A stretch of 11,592 nt of DNA from Bacteroidales bacterium UBA7569 (GCA_002477945.1 DLLF01000032.1:1-11592), one strand, 5' to 3'. Positions 1 through 7,141 are shown, counted from the stretch's first letter. A program made the numbers and translations. Notes: generated by a model from the sequence alone, not told the origin.

Positions 1-571
1 GTGGCGTGACGGCATAGTCTTCCGCCAGACGAATGTCCTCACAAGATTGAATACCGGATTGGCGATAGAAGTCTCCCCGATAGAACTTGTTCCAATGAGC
101 ACATTTGGCGGTGTGCTGCAGGAGGCACTTGATATAGGTCTGCTTGTCCGTGTATTCTACCTGCTCGGTGATGATGCCATTGTCAGTAAGTACATTGGTA
201 TCGAAAAGGACAATGTCCGCCTGTGCCTGTACGGCTTTGGTGACCAAATGGGCAATGGCATCCAGCGACAAGTAATCATCTGAATCTACGTGGAGAATAT
301 AGTCTCCGCTGCTGTGTGCGATTGCGGTGTTGCGTGCTGCAGACAGCCCTTTGTTCTGCGGATGGTGGATGATGCGGACGGCTGGTTTGCGGAGAGGATA
401 GCGGTTGATGACCGTGTTGAGTACGGCAATGGAGTCGTCGCGCGTGGCATCGTTGACGAAGATGTATTCGACGTTGTCGTAGGTCTGCTCGAAAAGGCTG
501 ATTGCACAACGCTCGATATACTGCTCGACGCCGTAGATAGGCACTAAGACGCTTACGAGGGGATTAGTCAT
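1..571 (-). CDS. Family 2 glycosyltransferase, 3' end cut by window edge
   Basis: An open frame runs from an ATG at 571 to the left edge without a stop, giving 190 complete codons of an inverting GT-A glycosyltransferase. It starts MTNPLVSVLVPIYGVEQYIE, the usual first beta strand of GT2 enzymes. Other family marks are FVNDATRDDS (38-47), NKGLSAARN (73-81), the metal/nucleotide-binding DSDD (96-99, within ILHVDSDDYLS) and AEDY (183-186), where the GT2 catalytic base normally lies. It should transfer a sugar from a nucleotide-sugar to a growing surface glycan at the cytoplasmic face of the inner membrane; donor and acceptor cannot be told. Its start overlaps the licD-like stop by 8 bases (ATGACTAA), so translation is probably coupled. 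The C-terminal part, where membrane or specificity segments often lie, is missing. Confidence 0.9.
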   Translation of the reverse strand, partial: MTNPLVSVLVPIYGVEQYIERCAISLFEQTYDNVEYIFVNDATRDDSIAVLNTVINRYPLRKPAVRIIHHPQNKGLSAARNTAIAHSSGDYILHVDSDDYLSLDAIAHLVTKAVQAQADIVLFDTNVLTDNGIITEQVEYTDKQTYIKCLLQHTAKCAHWNKFYRGDFYRQSGIQSCEDIRLAEDYAVTP

Positions 572-1349
572 AGAACTCAATGCGGTTGGTGTGAGTGGCA
601 CGTTTGTCCTCGGGGGGGATTTGCATATAGTCGCCGAATAGTCGGGTGAGAACAGCGTCCGGGTTATTTGGTACACATACTTGCATATTTTCAAATTGCA
701 TACGGCGGATTGGGTACAAATCGCGTTTGGAGAAACTATTGTATGCTCTCCAGCCATAGACGTGCGCAAGTTGGTCTGTTTGGCGGAATCTGTTTACGAA
801 TCGGGTTAAAACTACCAATAGCCAAACAAACGGGAACGCTATGGCGGATAATATGGTATCTCGTGTGCCGGCATAATGGTGTACACCACGTAAACAATGC
901 CCATACCAATAGTCTAACTTCGCTTTCCAAGCCAAGTCGGGGATTTCCTCCATAGGAATGATGTCAAGAAAAATGCCCTTCTCTTTCAACTTATTCGTCC
1001 ATTCTGCCTCGTACAGATAGGAATGCCTGTCGCGTACTTTGGCTACAAGAATGGGATAATTGGGGTCGGTGGTATAGTCCTGATAAACCATATCAGAAGG
1101 CAATTCCTTTGGGAGAATTTTGCGAAGACGTTCGAAGTCTTTACGCATTACGGTGATGTCCAAATCATCATCCCATGGAATGAAACCACTATGGCGAACA
1201 GCCCCTAACAGAGATCCTCCGTCCAAAACATACTCAATATGGTGCTTTTGACATATAGTATCCACCACTTTCAAAATGTCCAACATACGGCGTTGTGCCC
1301 TACGTAAGAGGGAGCCATCGGGGTTGTATTTCTGTCTTAAATCTTCCAT
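564..1349 (-). CDS. LicD-family phosphotransferase
   Basis: The 261-residue protein carries the LicD/fukutin signature: DGGSLLGAVRH (43-53), then GFIPWDDDLDI (55-65), where the aspartates bind metal, then a FLDIIP block (127-132). The C-terminal GDYMQIPPEDKR motif is also usual for the family. LicD proteins are nucleotidyltransferase-fold enzymes that move a phosphorylated small group, classically phosphocholine from CDP-choline, onto a glycan. The substrate here is unknown; no choline kinase or choline transporter is in the window. A hydrophobic stretch at about 167-182 could lie at the membrane. The gene starts 3 bases after the stop of the PP-loop/cytidylyltransferase fusion and overlaps the next glycosyltransferase, so all three are probably co-translated. 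Pairing with a cytidylyltransferase domain suggests it uses the CDP-linked product of that neighbour (inference). Confidence 0.9.
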   Translation of the reverse strand: MEDLRQKYNPDGSLLRRAQRRMLDILKVVDTICQKHHIEYVLDGGSLLGAVRHSGFIPWDDDLDITVMRKDFERLRKILPKELPSDMVYQDYTTDPNYPILVAKVRDRHSYLYEAEWTNKLKEKGIFLDIIPMEEIPDLAWKAKLDYWYGHCLRGVHHYAGTRDTILSAIAFPFVWLLVVLTRFVNRFRQTDQLAHVYGWRAYNSFSKRDLYPIRRMQFENMQVCVPNNPDAVLTRLFGDYMQIPPEDKRATHTNRIEFYD

Positions 1350-1352
1350 ACG

Positions 1353-2822
1353 TCATTTGGGTGTTTCGCCACGAAGTCGGATAAGTGTCTCGTTGATTAG
1401 CGTGCTTGATGTGCCTTTGGTGTAGGGGAAATAGACTACTTTTACGCCTACTGCTGCCAATTCGGCTTCTATTTTGTTCCATTTGTCGGTGCCTTTCCAA
1501 TCGTCACCGACAAACATAACGTTGAAATGATACTTTTTCCATGCTGCCAACTTATCCATATTCGCTTGGGTAACGACCTCGTCCACATAGCGGATAGCAC
1601 CTACTATCTGTTTGCGTTCCTCAAAGGGAATGACAGCATGTTTGTGCTTGTAACTGACTAACTCATCGGTAGAAACACCAACAATCAGGTAGTCGCATAG
1701 GGCTTTGGCTTTTCGCAGAAGGTTGAGATGACCAATATGGAAGAGGTCGTAAACGCCTGTGGTATAGCCGATAATTTTCCCATCTTCGGGTTCGTACAGA
1801 TTGAGGAACTGCTCCAAACAATACATCTGCCATTTTTGGTTGCCAGTGAATTGTGTCATATCCAAGTTCTTTTTGAACTCGTGCCGGATAGGTCCCTGCC
1901 AATCTTTGAAATATATATCCACAGGGCGTGGCATTGGCACCTTGTTCGGAACAGGGATGTCGGGATATTTTTGGTGCATTAGTTCACGAATGAGGTACTT
2001 CGGTTCACCGTGGCGGATGCGGTACAAGTTCAATGGCTCTGCCATACGCAGCAGGGCATACGGATCGGTGTAGGGCATACCGGCAGCACCAAAGGCATTG
2101 TAGTACGAACTTGACGATTCTATGCTGAATACATCGTCCATAAAATGAAGGAAGTCAATCTTGTCCCCATCTCGGTAACGTTCGTACAGATACGACATAT
2201 CCTCAGGGGCATTGAGGACGCAGGCAGGGTCTAAGAATGTATAGCGTTTTTGGAAGTCCGTCAAAGTCCAATCTTGCGAGAGGAGTTGATCCATACCACC
2301 AAATAGCAAATCGCTGCTTTCTCCAACAATAAGTCGTGTGATGCCATCCGTTCTTGCTTGAATGGCAGCCTGATAGAGTTGCGGCTCAATGGAGTGAACT
2401 GGGGCATTCTTGGTACGCATGACAATAGTGAGATACTTGGTAACGGTCTGCCAATCAATATCTACATAGTGTAGTGTGAGCCCGTAGTAGTCAGCGTAGT
2501 ATTCCGCACGTGAGAGTTCCTCTTTTTGAAACTCGCCACCCAAGAAACGGAACGTGTAGGCATCGCAACCACGCATATAGGATGCCAAAATCGCGGAATC
2601 CATACCGCCGGATAAGCAGATACCTAACTTCTCTCCTTTGAGAGAATCGAAGACCTTTTGGATAGCGGTGTCAATATCTGCCGCTGTGTGGACATAGGTC
2701 AGTTCGTCCGCAGCGGGGCATGGAATGTTGTGATGATGCAATCCCTCGTAAAAATCCATATCATCTCGCTCAATGTATCTGAAAGCGAGATACGAACTCA
2801 TACAAAAGTTTTTGTTATTCAT
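1353..2822 (-). CDS. Fusion: asparagine-synthase-like PP-loop domain plus TagD-like cytidylyltransferase
   Basis: I place the start at the ATG at 2822 (MNNKNFCMSSYLAFRYIERD), giving 489 residues. The frame stays open to 2963, but that extra stretch lies over the upstream nuclease gene and does not look like protein. Residues about 60-340 form an ATP-pyrophosphatase (PP-loop) domain with LSGGMDS (70-76) and VGESSDLLFGG (166-176), as in the synthase half of asparagine synthetases. The N-terminal glutaminase domain and its Cys2 are absent, so ammonia or an amine would have to come from elsewhere. Residues about 350-480 form a nucleotidyltransferase of the glycerol-3-phosphate/ethanolamine-phosphate cytidylyltransferase type: GVYDLFHIGHLNLL (356-369, HIGH 362-365), RYVDEVV (411-417) and YTKGTSST (467-474). 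The protein probably adenylates or amidates a small molecule and couples a phosphorylated product to CTP. It sits 19 bases after the nuclease and 3 before licD. Confidence 0.88.
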   Translation of the reverse strand: MNNKNFCMSSYLAFRYIERDDMDFYEGLHHHNIPCPAADELTYVHTAADIDTAIQKVFDSLKGEKLGICLSGGMDSAILASYMRGCDAYTFRFLGGEFQKEELSRAEYYADYYGLTLHYVDIDWQTVTKYLTIVMRTKNAPVHSIEPQLYQAAIQARTDGITRLIVGESSDLLFGGMDQLLSQDWTLTDFQKRYTFLDPACVLNAPEDMSYLYERYRDGDKIDFLHFMDDVFSIESSSSYYNAFGAAGMPYTDPYALLRMAEPLNLYRIRHGEPKYLIRELMHQKYPDIPVPNKVPMPRPVDIYFKDWQGPIRHEFKKNLDMTQFTGNQKWQMYCLEQFLNLYEPEDGKIIGYTTGVYDLFHIGHLNLLRKAKALCDYLIVGVSTDELVSYKHKHAVIPFEERKQIVGAIRYVDEVVTQANMDKLAAWKKYHFNVMFVGDDWKGTDKWNKIEAELAAVGVKVVYFPYTKGTSSTLINETLIRLRGETPK

Positions 2823-2841
2823 ATTGTGGGTGATGTATTTA

Positions 2842-3870
2842 TTATTTATGTCTTGTCTTATTTTCCAACTGTTTGCGCTCGCGTACCATCTCATCTTGCA
2901 GAGTCTGTACGGAGGGCAGTTCCAACATATATTTGGAGGCAAAAATCTGTTTGTGCTCCGCAAGGACGGAGTACTTGACTACCGCCTCGTTCTTCTCGGA
3001 ACACAATATCAAACCCAATGTGGGGTTGTCGTCGGTGTGCTTGTAGAGGTCGTCGAACATACGAATGTAACTATCCATCTGCCCGACATCCTGATGCGTG
3101 AGTTTGCCTAATTTGAGGTCTATCAGCACGTAGCATTTGAGTATGGAATGGTAGAAAACCAAGTCCACATAGAAATCCTCGTCTTCATAACGCATCAGTT
3201 TCTGCCGTGCCACAAAGCAAAAACCTTTGCCCAACTCCAATAGGAATGACTGCAGGTTGTCTATCAGCCCTTGCTCTATGGTGGATTCATGTAGTGCGGG
3301 ATAGTTTCTCAGATTGAGGAAATCAAGCACATACGGGTCGTGGATAAAGTCTTGCGGGGTCAGTGCTGATAGTTTCTCGATGGCTTCCGAACGCACGGAA
3401 TCTTTGTCGGCACTATTGAGCAGACGCTCGTAGTAAAGCACGGAAATCTGTCTGTCCAATTGCCGCGAAGACCAAGCCTGCTCCGCCGCCTCGTTCATAT
3501 ACCACAGGCATGCTTGCTCGTCTTGCACCCTGATTAGCAGGCGATAATGCGACCATGTCAATTCGGGGCGCAGTGTGTCCCATTTTGAAAACTCCAAATA
3601 GAATTGCCTAATTTTGCGTAGTTCCCTAACGCCGAATCCTTTCCCGAACTCCTCTGTCAGTTTTGCGGAAAGTTCCTCCAAAACAGCCTTCCCGTACTCG
3701 GCGCGTGCGTTGCCGTTCTGCTCGTCTTCTACAATCAGTTTGCCGATGTTCCAATAAGCAGTAACCATCGCAAAATTCACCGCCTTGTACGCAGTGTGCC
3801 GCGCAGAGAGCAGTATCTCACGAATGTTTGTGAGGAGTTGGCTATGATTAGGTTTTATGATTTCGTCCAT
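2842..3870 (-). CDS. DUF1016 / YhcG-type PDDEXK nuclease-family protein
   Basis: The 342-residue protein matches the YhcG layout. The N-terminal DUF1016 region includes TAYWNIGKLIVEDEQ (37-51), ELTWSHYRLLIRV (103-115) and LDRQISVLYYERLL (138-151). The C-terminal PD-(D/E)XK-like nuclease region has DLVFYH (236-241) and IDLKLGK (250-256); D236, D251 and K253 are the likely catalytic set. Length and domain order are normal, so it looks intact. Family members are found in restriction-modification and defence islands and in accessory regions; the biochemical role is poorly known, and no methylase or specificity subunit is present here. It starts 16 bases after the IspD-like stop and ends 19 bases before the PP-loop fusion, on the same strand, so it is transcribed with glycan genes although nothing in it points to glycan work. 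Confidence 0.9.
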   Translation of the reverse strand: MDEIIKPNHSQLLTNIREILLSARHTAYKAVNFAMVTAYWNIGKLIVEDEQNGNARAEYGKAVLEELSAKLTEEFGKGFGVRELRKIRQFYLEFSKWDTLRPELTWSHYRLLIRVQDEQACLWYMNEAAEQAWSSRQLDRQISVLYYERLLNSADKDSVRSEAIEKLSALTPQDFIHDPYVLDFLNLRNYPALHESTIEQGLIDNLQSFLLELGKGFCFVARQKLMRYEDEDFYVDLVFYHSILKCYVLIDLKLGKLTHQDVGQMDSYIRMFDDLYKHTDDNPTLGLILCSEKNEAVVKYSVLAEHKQIFASKYMLELPSVQTLQDEMVRERKQLENKTRHK

Positions 3871-3886
3871 TTCCTTGACTAAGTTG

Positions 3887-4642
3887 TTATAAATCTTCTT
3901 TGTAGGTTATTTTGCGGTTGGCGGGGTCGCCTTGCACGATGTGAATAGGGACATCGGGCAAATAGCGGTGGATAATGCCGCAGTCGTCAGTGGCCTGCAG
4001 GTGCGGGTCTTGAAGGGCGTGGCGGTAGGCTGCGGCTATGGTCTCCAAGCGGAACGCCTGCGGGGTCTGGGCGCACATCAGGGTTGCCCGCGGAGGAATG
4101 TCTTGCACTATCCGGTCGGTAGTGTTCCCCGAAACGGAATACATCGTATCGGTGGCGGGGAGGGCTACCGTTACTGCCTCGTGGGTCTCCAATGCCTTGC
4201 AGACATCCTCAATGATACGTGCGCTCACAAACGGGCGTGCGGCATCATGAAGAAGGATATTTGTTATAGGCTTATCATCGATTGGTTGGAAGACAGGTGT
4301 TCCTATTCTTTGTTCTTTATTCTTTGTTCTTTGTTCTTTGTCCTGTATTCTTCGTTCTATTTCCCGAATGGCATTGACGCTCGATTCCCAACGTTCTTTG
4401 CCGCCCGCGATGATAAATGACACTTTCTGCCAGCCGTTGCGGAGCAGCATTTCTTCTACACACGCGATATAGTCGGGGTGCATGACGATACCAATCCCAT
4501 TGATACATGCTGCCTGCTCAAACGCCCCGACCGAGTGTTCCAGTATGCTCCGCCCGTCCTCCAACGGCAACAACTGCTTGGGCAGTCCGCCGCCTACGCG
4601 GCTGCCTGTTCCTCCTGCCAATATGACGGCGATGTTGGTCAT
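3887..4642 (-). CDS. ispD: IspD-family cytidylyltransferase with a repeat-coded insertion
   Basis: The 251-residue protein is a CTP:sugar-phosphate nucleotidyltransferase. Signature blocks are LAGGTGSRVGGGLPKQ (8-23, CTP binding), IAGGKERWES (78-87), LHDAARPFVS (131-140), QTPQAF (192-197), TDDCG (218-222) and GDPANRKITYKED (238-250). IspD makes CDP-methylerythritol in the MEP isoprenoid pathway; close relatives (TarI, ISPD/CRPPA) make CDP-ribitol for cell-surface polymers. Setting beside LicD and a second cytidylyltransferase favours the surface-polymer role, but the housekeeping role cannot be excluded, so the symbol is a family label. Residues about 98-128 are an unusual extra, low-complexity segment (QDKEQRTKNKEQR and following) where the family normally has a short loop; most of it is coded by a heptanucleotide repeat. 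The start codon overlaps the fic stop as ATGA. Confidence 0.85.
   Translation of the reverse strand: MTNIAVILAGGTGSRVGGGLPKQLLPLEDGRSILEHSVGAFEQAACINGIGIVMHPDYIACVEEMLLRNGWQKVSFIIAGGKERWESSVNAIREIERRIQDKEQRTKNKEQRIGTPVFQPIDDKPITNILLHDAARPFVSARIIEDVCKALETHEAVTVALPATDTMYSVSGNTTDRIVQDIPPRATLMCAQTPQAFRLETIAAAYRHALQDPHLQATDDCGIIHRYLPDVPIHIVQGDPANRKITYKEDL
4306..4361. repeat. Heptanucleotide tandem repeat inside the ispD-like gene
   Basis: Eight head-to-tail 7-base units on the plus strand: TTCTTTG, TTCTTTA, TTCTTTG three times, then the decayed TCCTGTA, TTCTTCG and TTCTATT. Because 7 is not a multiple of 3, the clean units code nearly the same peptide (KEQRTKN) in every frame. Changing the copy number by one shifts the frame of the IspD-like protein at about residue 94-113. 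Confidence 0.9.
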
Positions 4643-5769
4643 GAATTACTATGCTGTAATGTTTGATATATCATCAGCCCTTTGACTGTCAGCAAATATT
4701 TCTGACGTGGGTGTTTGGGAGAGTAGGGATACAATAGATGAACATAACCCGCTTGCATCGCAGGCCTCAAACTATAATCCTCAAAGTTGGCTCTGTCCTT
4801 CAACCCTAACATTTGCATCAATTCCCGCTTGGATACTTGTTGTTCGCCTATTACTTTTATTAATCGAGAAACAGGTTCACTCAATGCAGCAAGCATATTT
4901 TCAGTACTTGAGGGGGTGCTTGAGGGGGTGCTTGAGGGGGTGCGCTGCAACTCCGCGGGAGGATTGATAAGCATGTAACGATTTTTCAGTTCGTTGTGTT
5001 CGCCAAGAAGCAAATTTCTAAAGAAACTTTCTAAAAAGAGGTAGTCATAGTCCACCCCTTTTGTGGCATTTTTATAATTGGCGCGCACTAATGCGTTGCG
5101 GAAATACCACGAGTTGTCAGCAAAGAGGCTATTGTCAATATCAAATCCGATTGACCGCAAATACAGAATCGTAAATACGGCAGTTGTACGGGTATTCCCC
5201 TCGCCGAAGGCGTGTATCTGCCATAACCCCGCAGTAAAACGTGCAATATGAGCAATGATTTCGTCTTGCGATAGCCCTTTGTAACTGAAAGTTCGTTCCT
5301 GTTCGAGGTCGTATTCTATGGCAGGGCGTATATCCATATAATTCAGATAACTGACCGTATCCCCCCGAAGCACCCATTCCTTTTTTGTGATGTTGTAGTC
5401 GCGTATTCGTCCTGCGAACTTGTACACACCCGTAAACAGATGTTTGTGTATAGCCACATAGCCTTGCAGAGTGAAACCTACCGTGTTGCTCTCAAGCAAT
5501 TCGGCAATTTTCGAGGCTACGGAATCGGCTTCAAATTGCTCACCGTCATCGGCAGTACGTGTTGTTTTTGACTGATAGTAGGAGTGTACCAATCGCTGTG
5601 CATCTTTGATACTGATATCGCCCTCTATATGCCGTTTTGCCGTATCACGGAGATATTGCGACGGCTTGAGCCCGTCCACATCCTGCAGACCGATAGCTAC
5701 AGCCCACGCCTCCGCTTTCTCGCGTTGGGAGGGTTCGCCTTGCTGTATGTAGTAGTCAAATTCGGTCAT
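4639..5769 (-). CDS. Fic-domain protein with C-terminal winged-helix-like domain
   Basis: The 376-residue protein has three parts. Residues about 30-67 (GLKPSQYLRDTAKRHIEGDI and on) resemble the small helical antitoxin-like segment found in front of many Fic domains. The Fic core (about 85-260) contains the active-site loop HAFGEGNTRTTAVF (186-199) with H186, E190, N192 and R194. Residues about 291-370 look like the Fic-like C-terminal helix-turn-helix region (SKRELMQMLGLKDRANFED). Fic enzymes usually transfer AMP or another phosphate group from a nucleotide to a hydroxyl of a target protein. The usual last arginine of HxFx(D/E)GNGRxxR is alanine here (A197) and the second glycine is threonine (T193), a variant I associate with a Bacteroidota Fic subgroup. 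No clear (S/T)xxxE(G/N) inhibitory motif was seen. A TPSS repeat links core and tail. It lies 24 bases after thiL and overlaps ispD by 4. Confidence 0.9.
   Translation of the reverse strand: MTEFDYYIQQGEPSQREKAEAWAVAIGLQDVDGLKPSQYLRDTAKRHIEGDISIKDAQRLVHSYYQSKTTRTADDGEQFEADSVASKIAELLESNTVGFTLQGYVAIHKHLFTGVYKFAGRIRDYNITKKEWVLRGDTVSYLNYMDIRPAIEYDLEQERTFSYKGLSQDEIIAHIARFTAGLWQIHAFGEGNTRTTAVFTILYLRSIGFDIDNSLFADNSWYFRNALVRANYKNATKGVDYDYLFLESFFRNLLLGEHNELKNRYMLINPPAELQRTPSSTPSSTPSSTENMLAALSEPVSRLIKVIGEQQVSKRELMQMLGLKDRANFEDYSLRPAMQAGYVHLLYPYSPKHPRQKYLLTVKGLMIYQTLQHSNS
4907..4942. repeat. Three perfect 12-bp tandem repeats in fic
   Basis: CTTGAGGGGGTG occurs three times without change on the plus strand. 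In the fic reading frame each unit codes four residues, giving TPSSTPSSTPSST (about 278-290) between the Fic core and the C-terminal domain. Copy-number change would alter linker length without breaking the frame. Confidence 0.92.
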
Positions 5770-5792
5770 AAGATGGGAAATAGAGTATCAAT

Positions 5793-6827
5793 CTATTTTT
5801 CCTCTGTAAATGCGTTCCAGCCTTGTGCTTTGAGGGTCAGTTCTTCGCCATTGCGTCCGATCAGGTTCAGTCCGTATTCGGGCTTGGTGATATGCCCGAT
5901 GATATATAGGTCATCAATCGGAATGAGTTTCTCATAGTCGTTGATGTCGCAAGTGAAAAGCAGTTCATAGTCCTCCCCCCCGTTGAGAGCGCACGTAACG
6001 ATGTTCAGATTCATCTCTTCGGCAAGTGCGGCGGCTTGGAAATCGATAGGCAGTTTGTCCTCGTAGATGGCACAGCCTACACCTGACTGGTGGCAAATAT
6101 GCATCAGTTCCGATGACAAGCCATCGGATATATCCATCATCGCCGTCGGTTTCACCCCCGCTTTGCGCAGTGCTTCTATGATGTCGCGCCGTGCTTCGGG
6201 CTTAAGTTGGCGTTCCAATAGATATTCCCGTCCTTCAAAAGCCGGTTTGGCTTGGCTGTCGGCTTGCATCACAATGCGCTCGCGTTCCAATAGTTGTAGC
6301 CCCATATAGGCGGTCCCCAGATTACCCGATACGCAGATGAGGTCGTTCAGTTTGGCTCCGTTGCGATAGACAATATCTTTGGCATCTGCCGTACCGAGAC
6401 ACGTAATAGAAATGGTCAGTCCCGTCATCGAAGCGCAGGTATCACCGCCCACCAGATCCACACCGTATCGCTCGCAGGCAAGACGTATACCCGCATAGAG
6501 TTCTTCTAAATCTTCTATTGCAAAACGCTTGCTTACACCCAGCGAAACGGTTATTTGTGTAGGGGTACCGTTCATTGCATAGATATCCGAAAAATTGACA
6601 ACCGCTGCCTTGTAACCCAGGTGTTTGAGGGGTACGTATTCCAGATTGAAATGGATACCCTCAAGCAGCATATCTGAGGTCATCAGTACCTGCTTGTTCC
6701 CGAAATTCATCACGGCGGCATCGTCTCCGATACCTTTTCGCGTAGAGGGTTGTTTCAGTTCTATTTTTTCTGTCAGATGTTTGATGAGTCCGAACTCACC
6801 CATTGTAGAAATCTCTGTACGTGCCAT
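5793..6827 (-). CDS. thiL: Thiamine-monophosphate kinase
   Basis: The 344-residue protein is ThiL, which phosphorylates thiamine monophosphate to thiamine diphosphate with ATP, the last step of cofactor synthesis in the cytoplasm. Family marks of this PurM/AIR-synthase-fold kinase are GEFGLI (10-15), KGIGDDAAV (31-39), TSDMLLEGIHF (50-60), NFSDIYAMNG (78-87), LVGGDT (125-130), MDISDGLSSEL (231-241) and GGEDYELLF (283-291). Length is normal and all parts are present. It is the first gene of the seven-gene run, about 33 bases downstream of the predicted transcription start; the leader is too short for a TPP riboswitch. fic follows after 24 bases, so this housekeeping gene may give the downstream accessory genes steady transcription (inference). 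Confidence 0.97.
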   Translation of the reverse strand: MARTEISTMGEFGLIKHLTEKIELKQPSTRKGIGDDAAVMNFGNKQVLMTSDMLLEGIHFNLEYVPLKHLGYKAAVVNFSDIYAMNGTPTQITVSLGVSKRFAIEDLEELYAGIRLACERYGVDLVGGDTCASMTGLTISITCLGTADAKDIVYRNGAKLNDLICVSGNLGTAYMGLQLLERERIVMQADSQAKPAFEGREYLLERQLKPEARRDIIEALRKAGVKPTAMMDISDGLSSELMHICHQSGVGCAIYEDKLPIDFQAAALAEEMNLNIVTCALNGGEDYELLFTCDINDYEKLIPIDDLYIIGHITKPEYGLNLIGRNGEELTLKAQGWNAFTEEK

Positions 6828-6866
6828 AGTTAGTCGTTTGTCTTTTATTTACAGCATTCTTGCTCG

Positions 6867-6898
6867 CAAAGTTATGAAAAATAATAGTGTTCCACAAA
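6867..6898 (-). promoter_or_regulatory. Predicted Bacteroidota-type promoter of thiL cluster
   Basis: On the minus strand TTTG (6898-6895), 20 bases, then TAACTTTG (6874-6867) fits the Bacteroidota -33/-7 pattern (TTTG, 19-21 bases, TAnnTTTG). Transcription would begin near 6860, about 33 bases before the thiL ATG. No other match was seen in the short gaps of the downstream cluster, so it may serve all seven genes. Confidence 0.68.
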
Positions 6899-7007
6899 TG
6901 ATAGTTATATTATGGTAGTGATACATATAAATCAGAGCCTTATGAAATTTTCTGTTTTTGCTTTTGATAGTATTTGATGCCTTTTGCAAGAAAAAAATGT
7001 TTGTCTG

Positions 7008-7039
7008 CTTGTGGGAATGAAAATAAAGTGATACCTTTG
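7008..7039 (+). promoter_or_regulatory. Predicted promoter of tRNA-Phe
   Basis: CTTG (7008-7011), 20 bases, then TACCTTTG (7032-7039) matches the Bacteroidota promoter pattern, with TTG kept of the upstream box. Transcription would start near 7046, leaving about 23 bases before the mature tRNA 5' end. It diverges from the thiL promoter; the AT-rich stretch between them shows no gene. Confidence 0.62.
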
Positions 7040-7068
7040 TAGCCGCAATTGAGAAATTGTTGCATATT

Positions 7069-7141
7069 GGTGCCATAGCTCAGTTGGTAGAGCAAAGGAC
7101 TGAAAATCCTTGTGTCACTGGTTCGATTCCCGTTGGCACCA
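7069..7141 (+). tRNA. tRNA-Phe (anticodon GAA)
   Basis: The 73-base sequence folds as a full cloverleaf. Acceptor arm GGTGCCA pairs with TGGCACC, discriminator base is A at 7141, the anticodon stem is AAGGA/TCCTT with loop CTGAAAA (anticodon 7102-7104), and the T loop carries GGTTCGATTCC. The CCA end is not encoded; the next bases are CAG. Confidence 0.97.

Noticed and set aside
2823..2963. N-terminal extension of the PP-loop fusion to an upstream ATG at 2963
   Set aside because: It overlaps the conserved C-terminal end of the nuclease gene in another frame, and the family-like sequence starts only at MNNKNFCMSSYLAFRYIE.
4306..4361. CRISPR-like array
   Set aside because: Seven-base head-to-tail units without spacers; a simple tandem repeat inside a gene.
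3932..4420. 162-codon plus-strand frame opposite the ispD-like gene
   Set aside because: The opposite strand carries all IspD motifs; this translation shows none and ends in repeat-coded low-complexity sequence.
4907..4942. G-quadruplex in the GGGGG-rich repeat
   Set aside because: Only three G5 runs are present in the array; a fourth full run is not adjacent.
5778..5798. Inverted repeat AAATAGA / TCTATTT spanning the thiL stop
   Set aside because: Only A/T-rich 7-bp arms with a 7-base loop and no T run on the transcribed strand; not enough for a terminator or attenuator.
6828..6866. Possible TPP riboswitch before thiL
   Set aside because: The predicted leader is about 33 bases, too short, and no THI-box sequence is visible.
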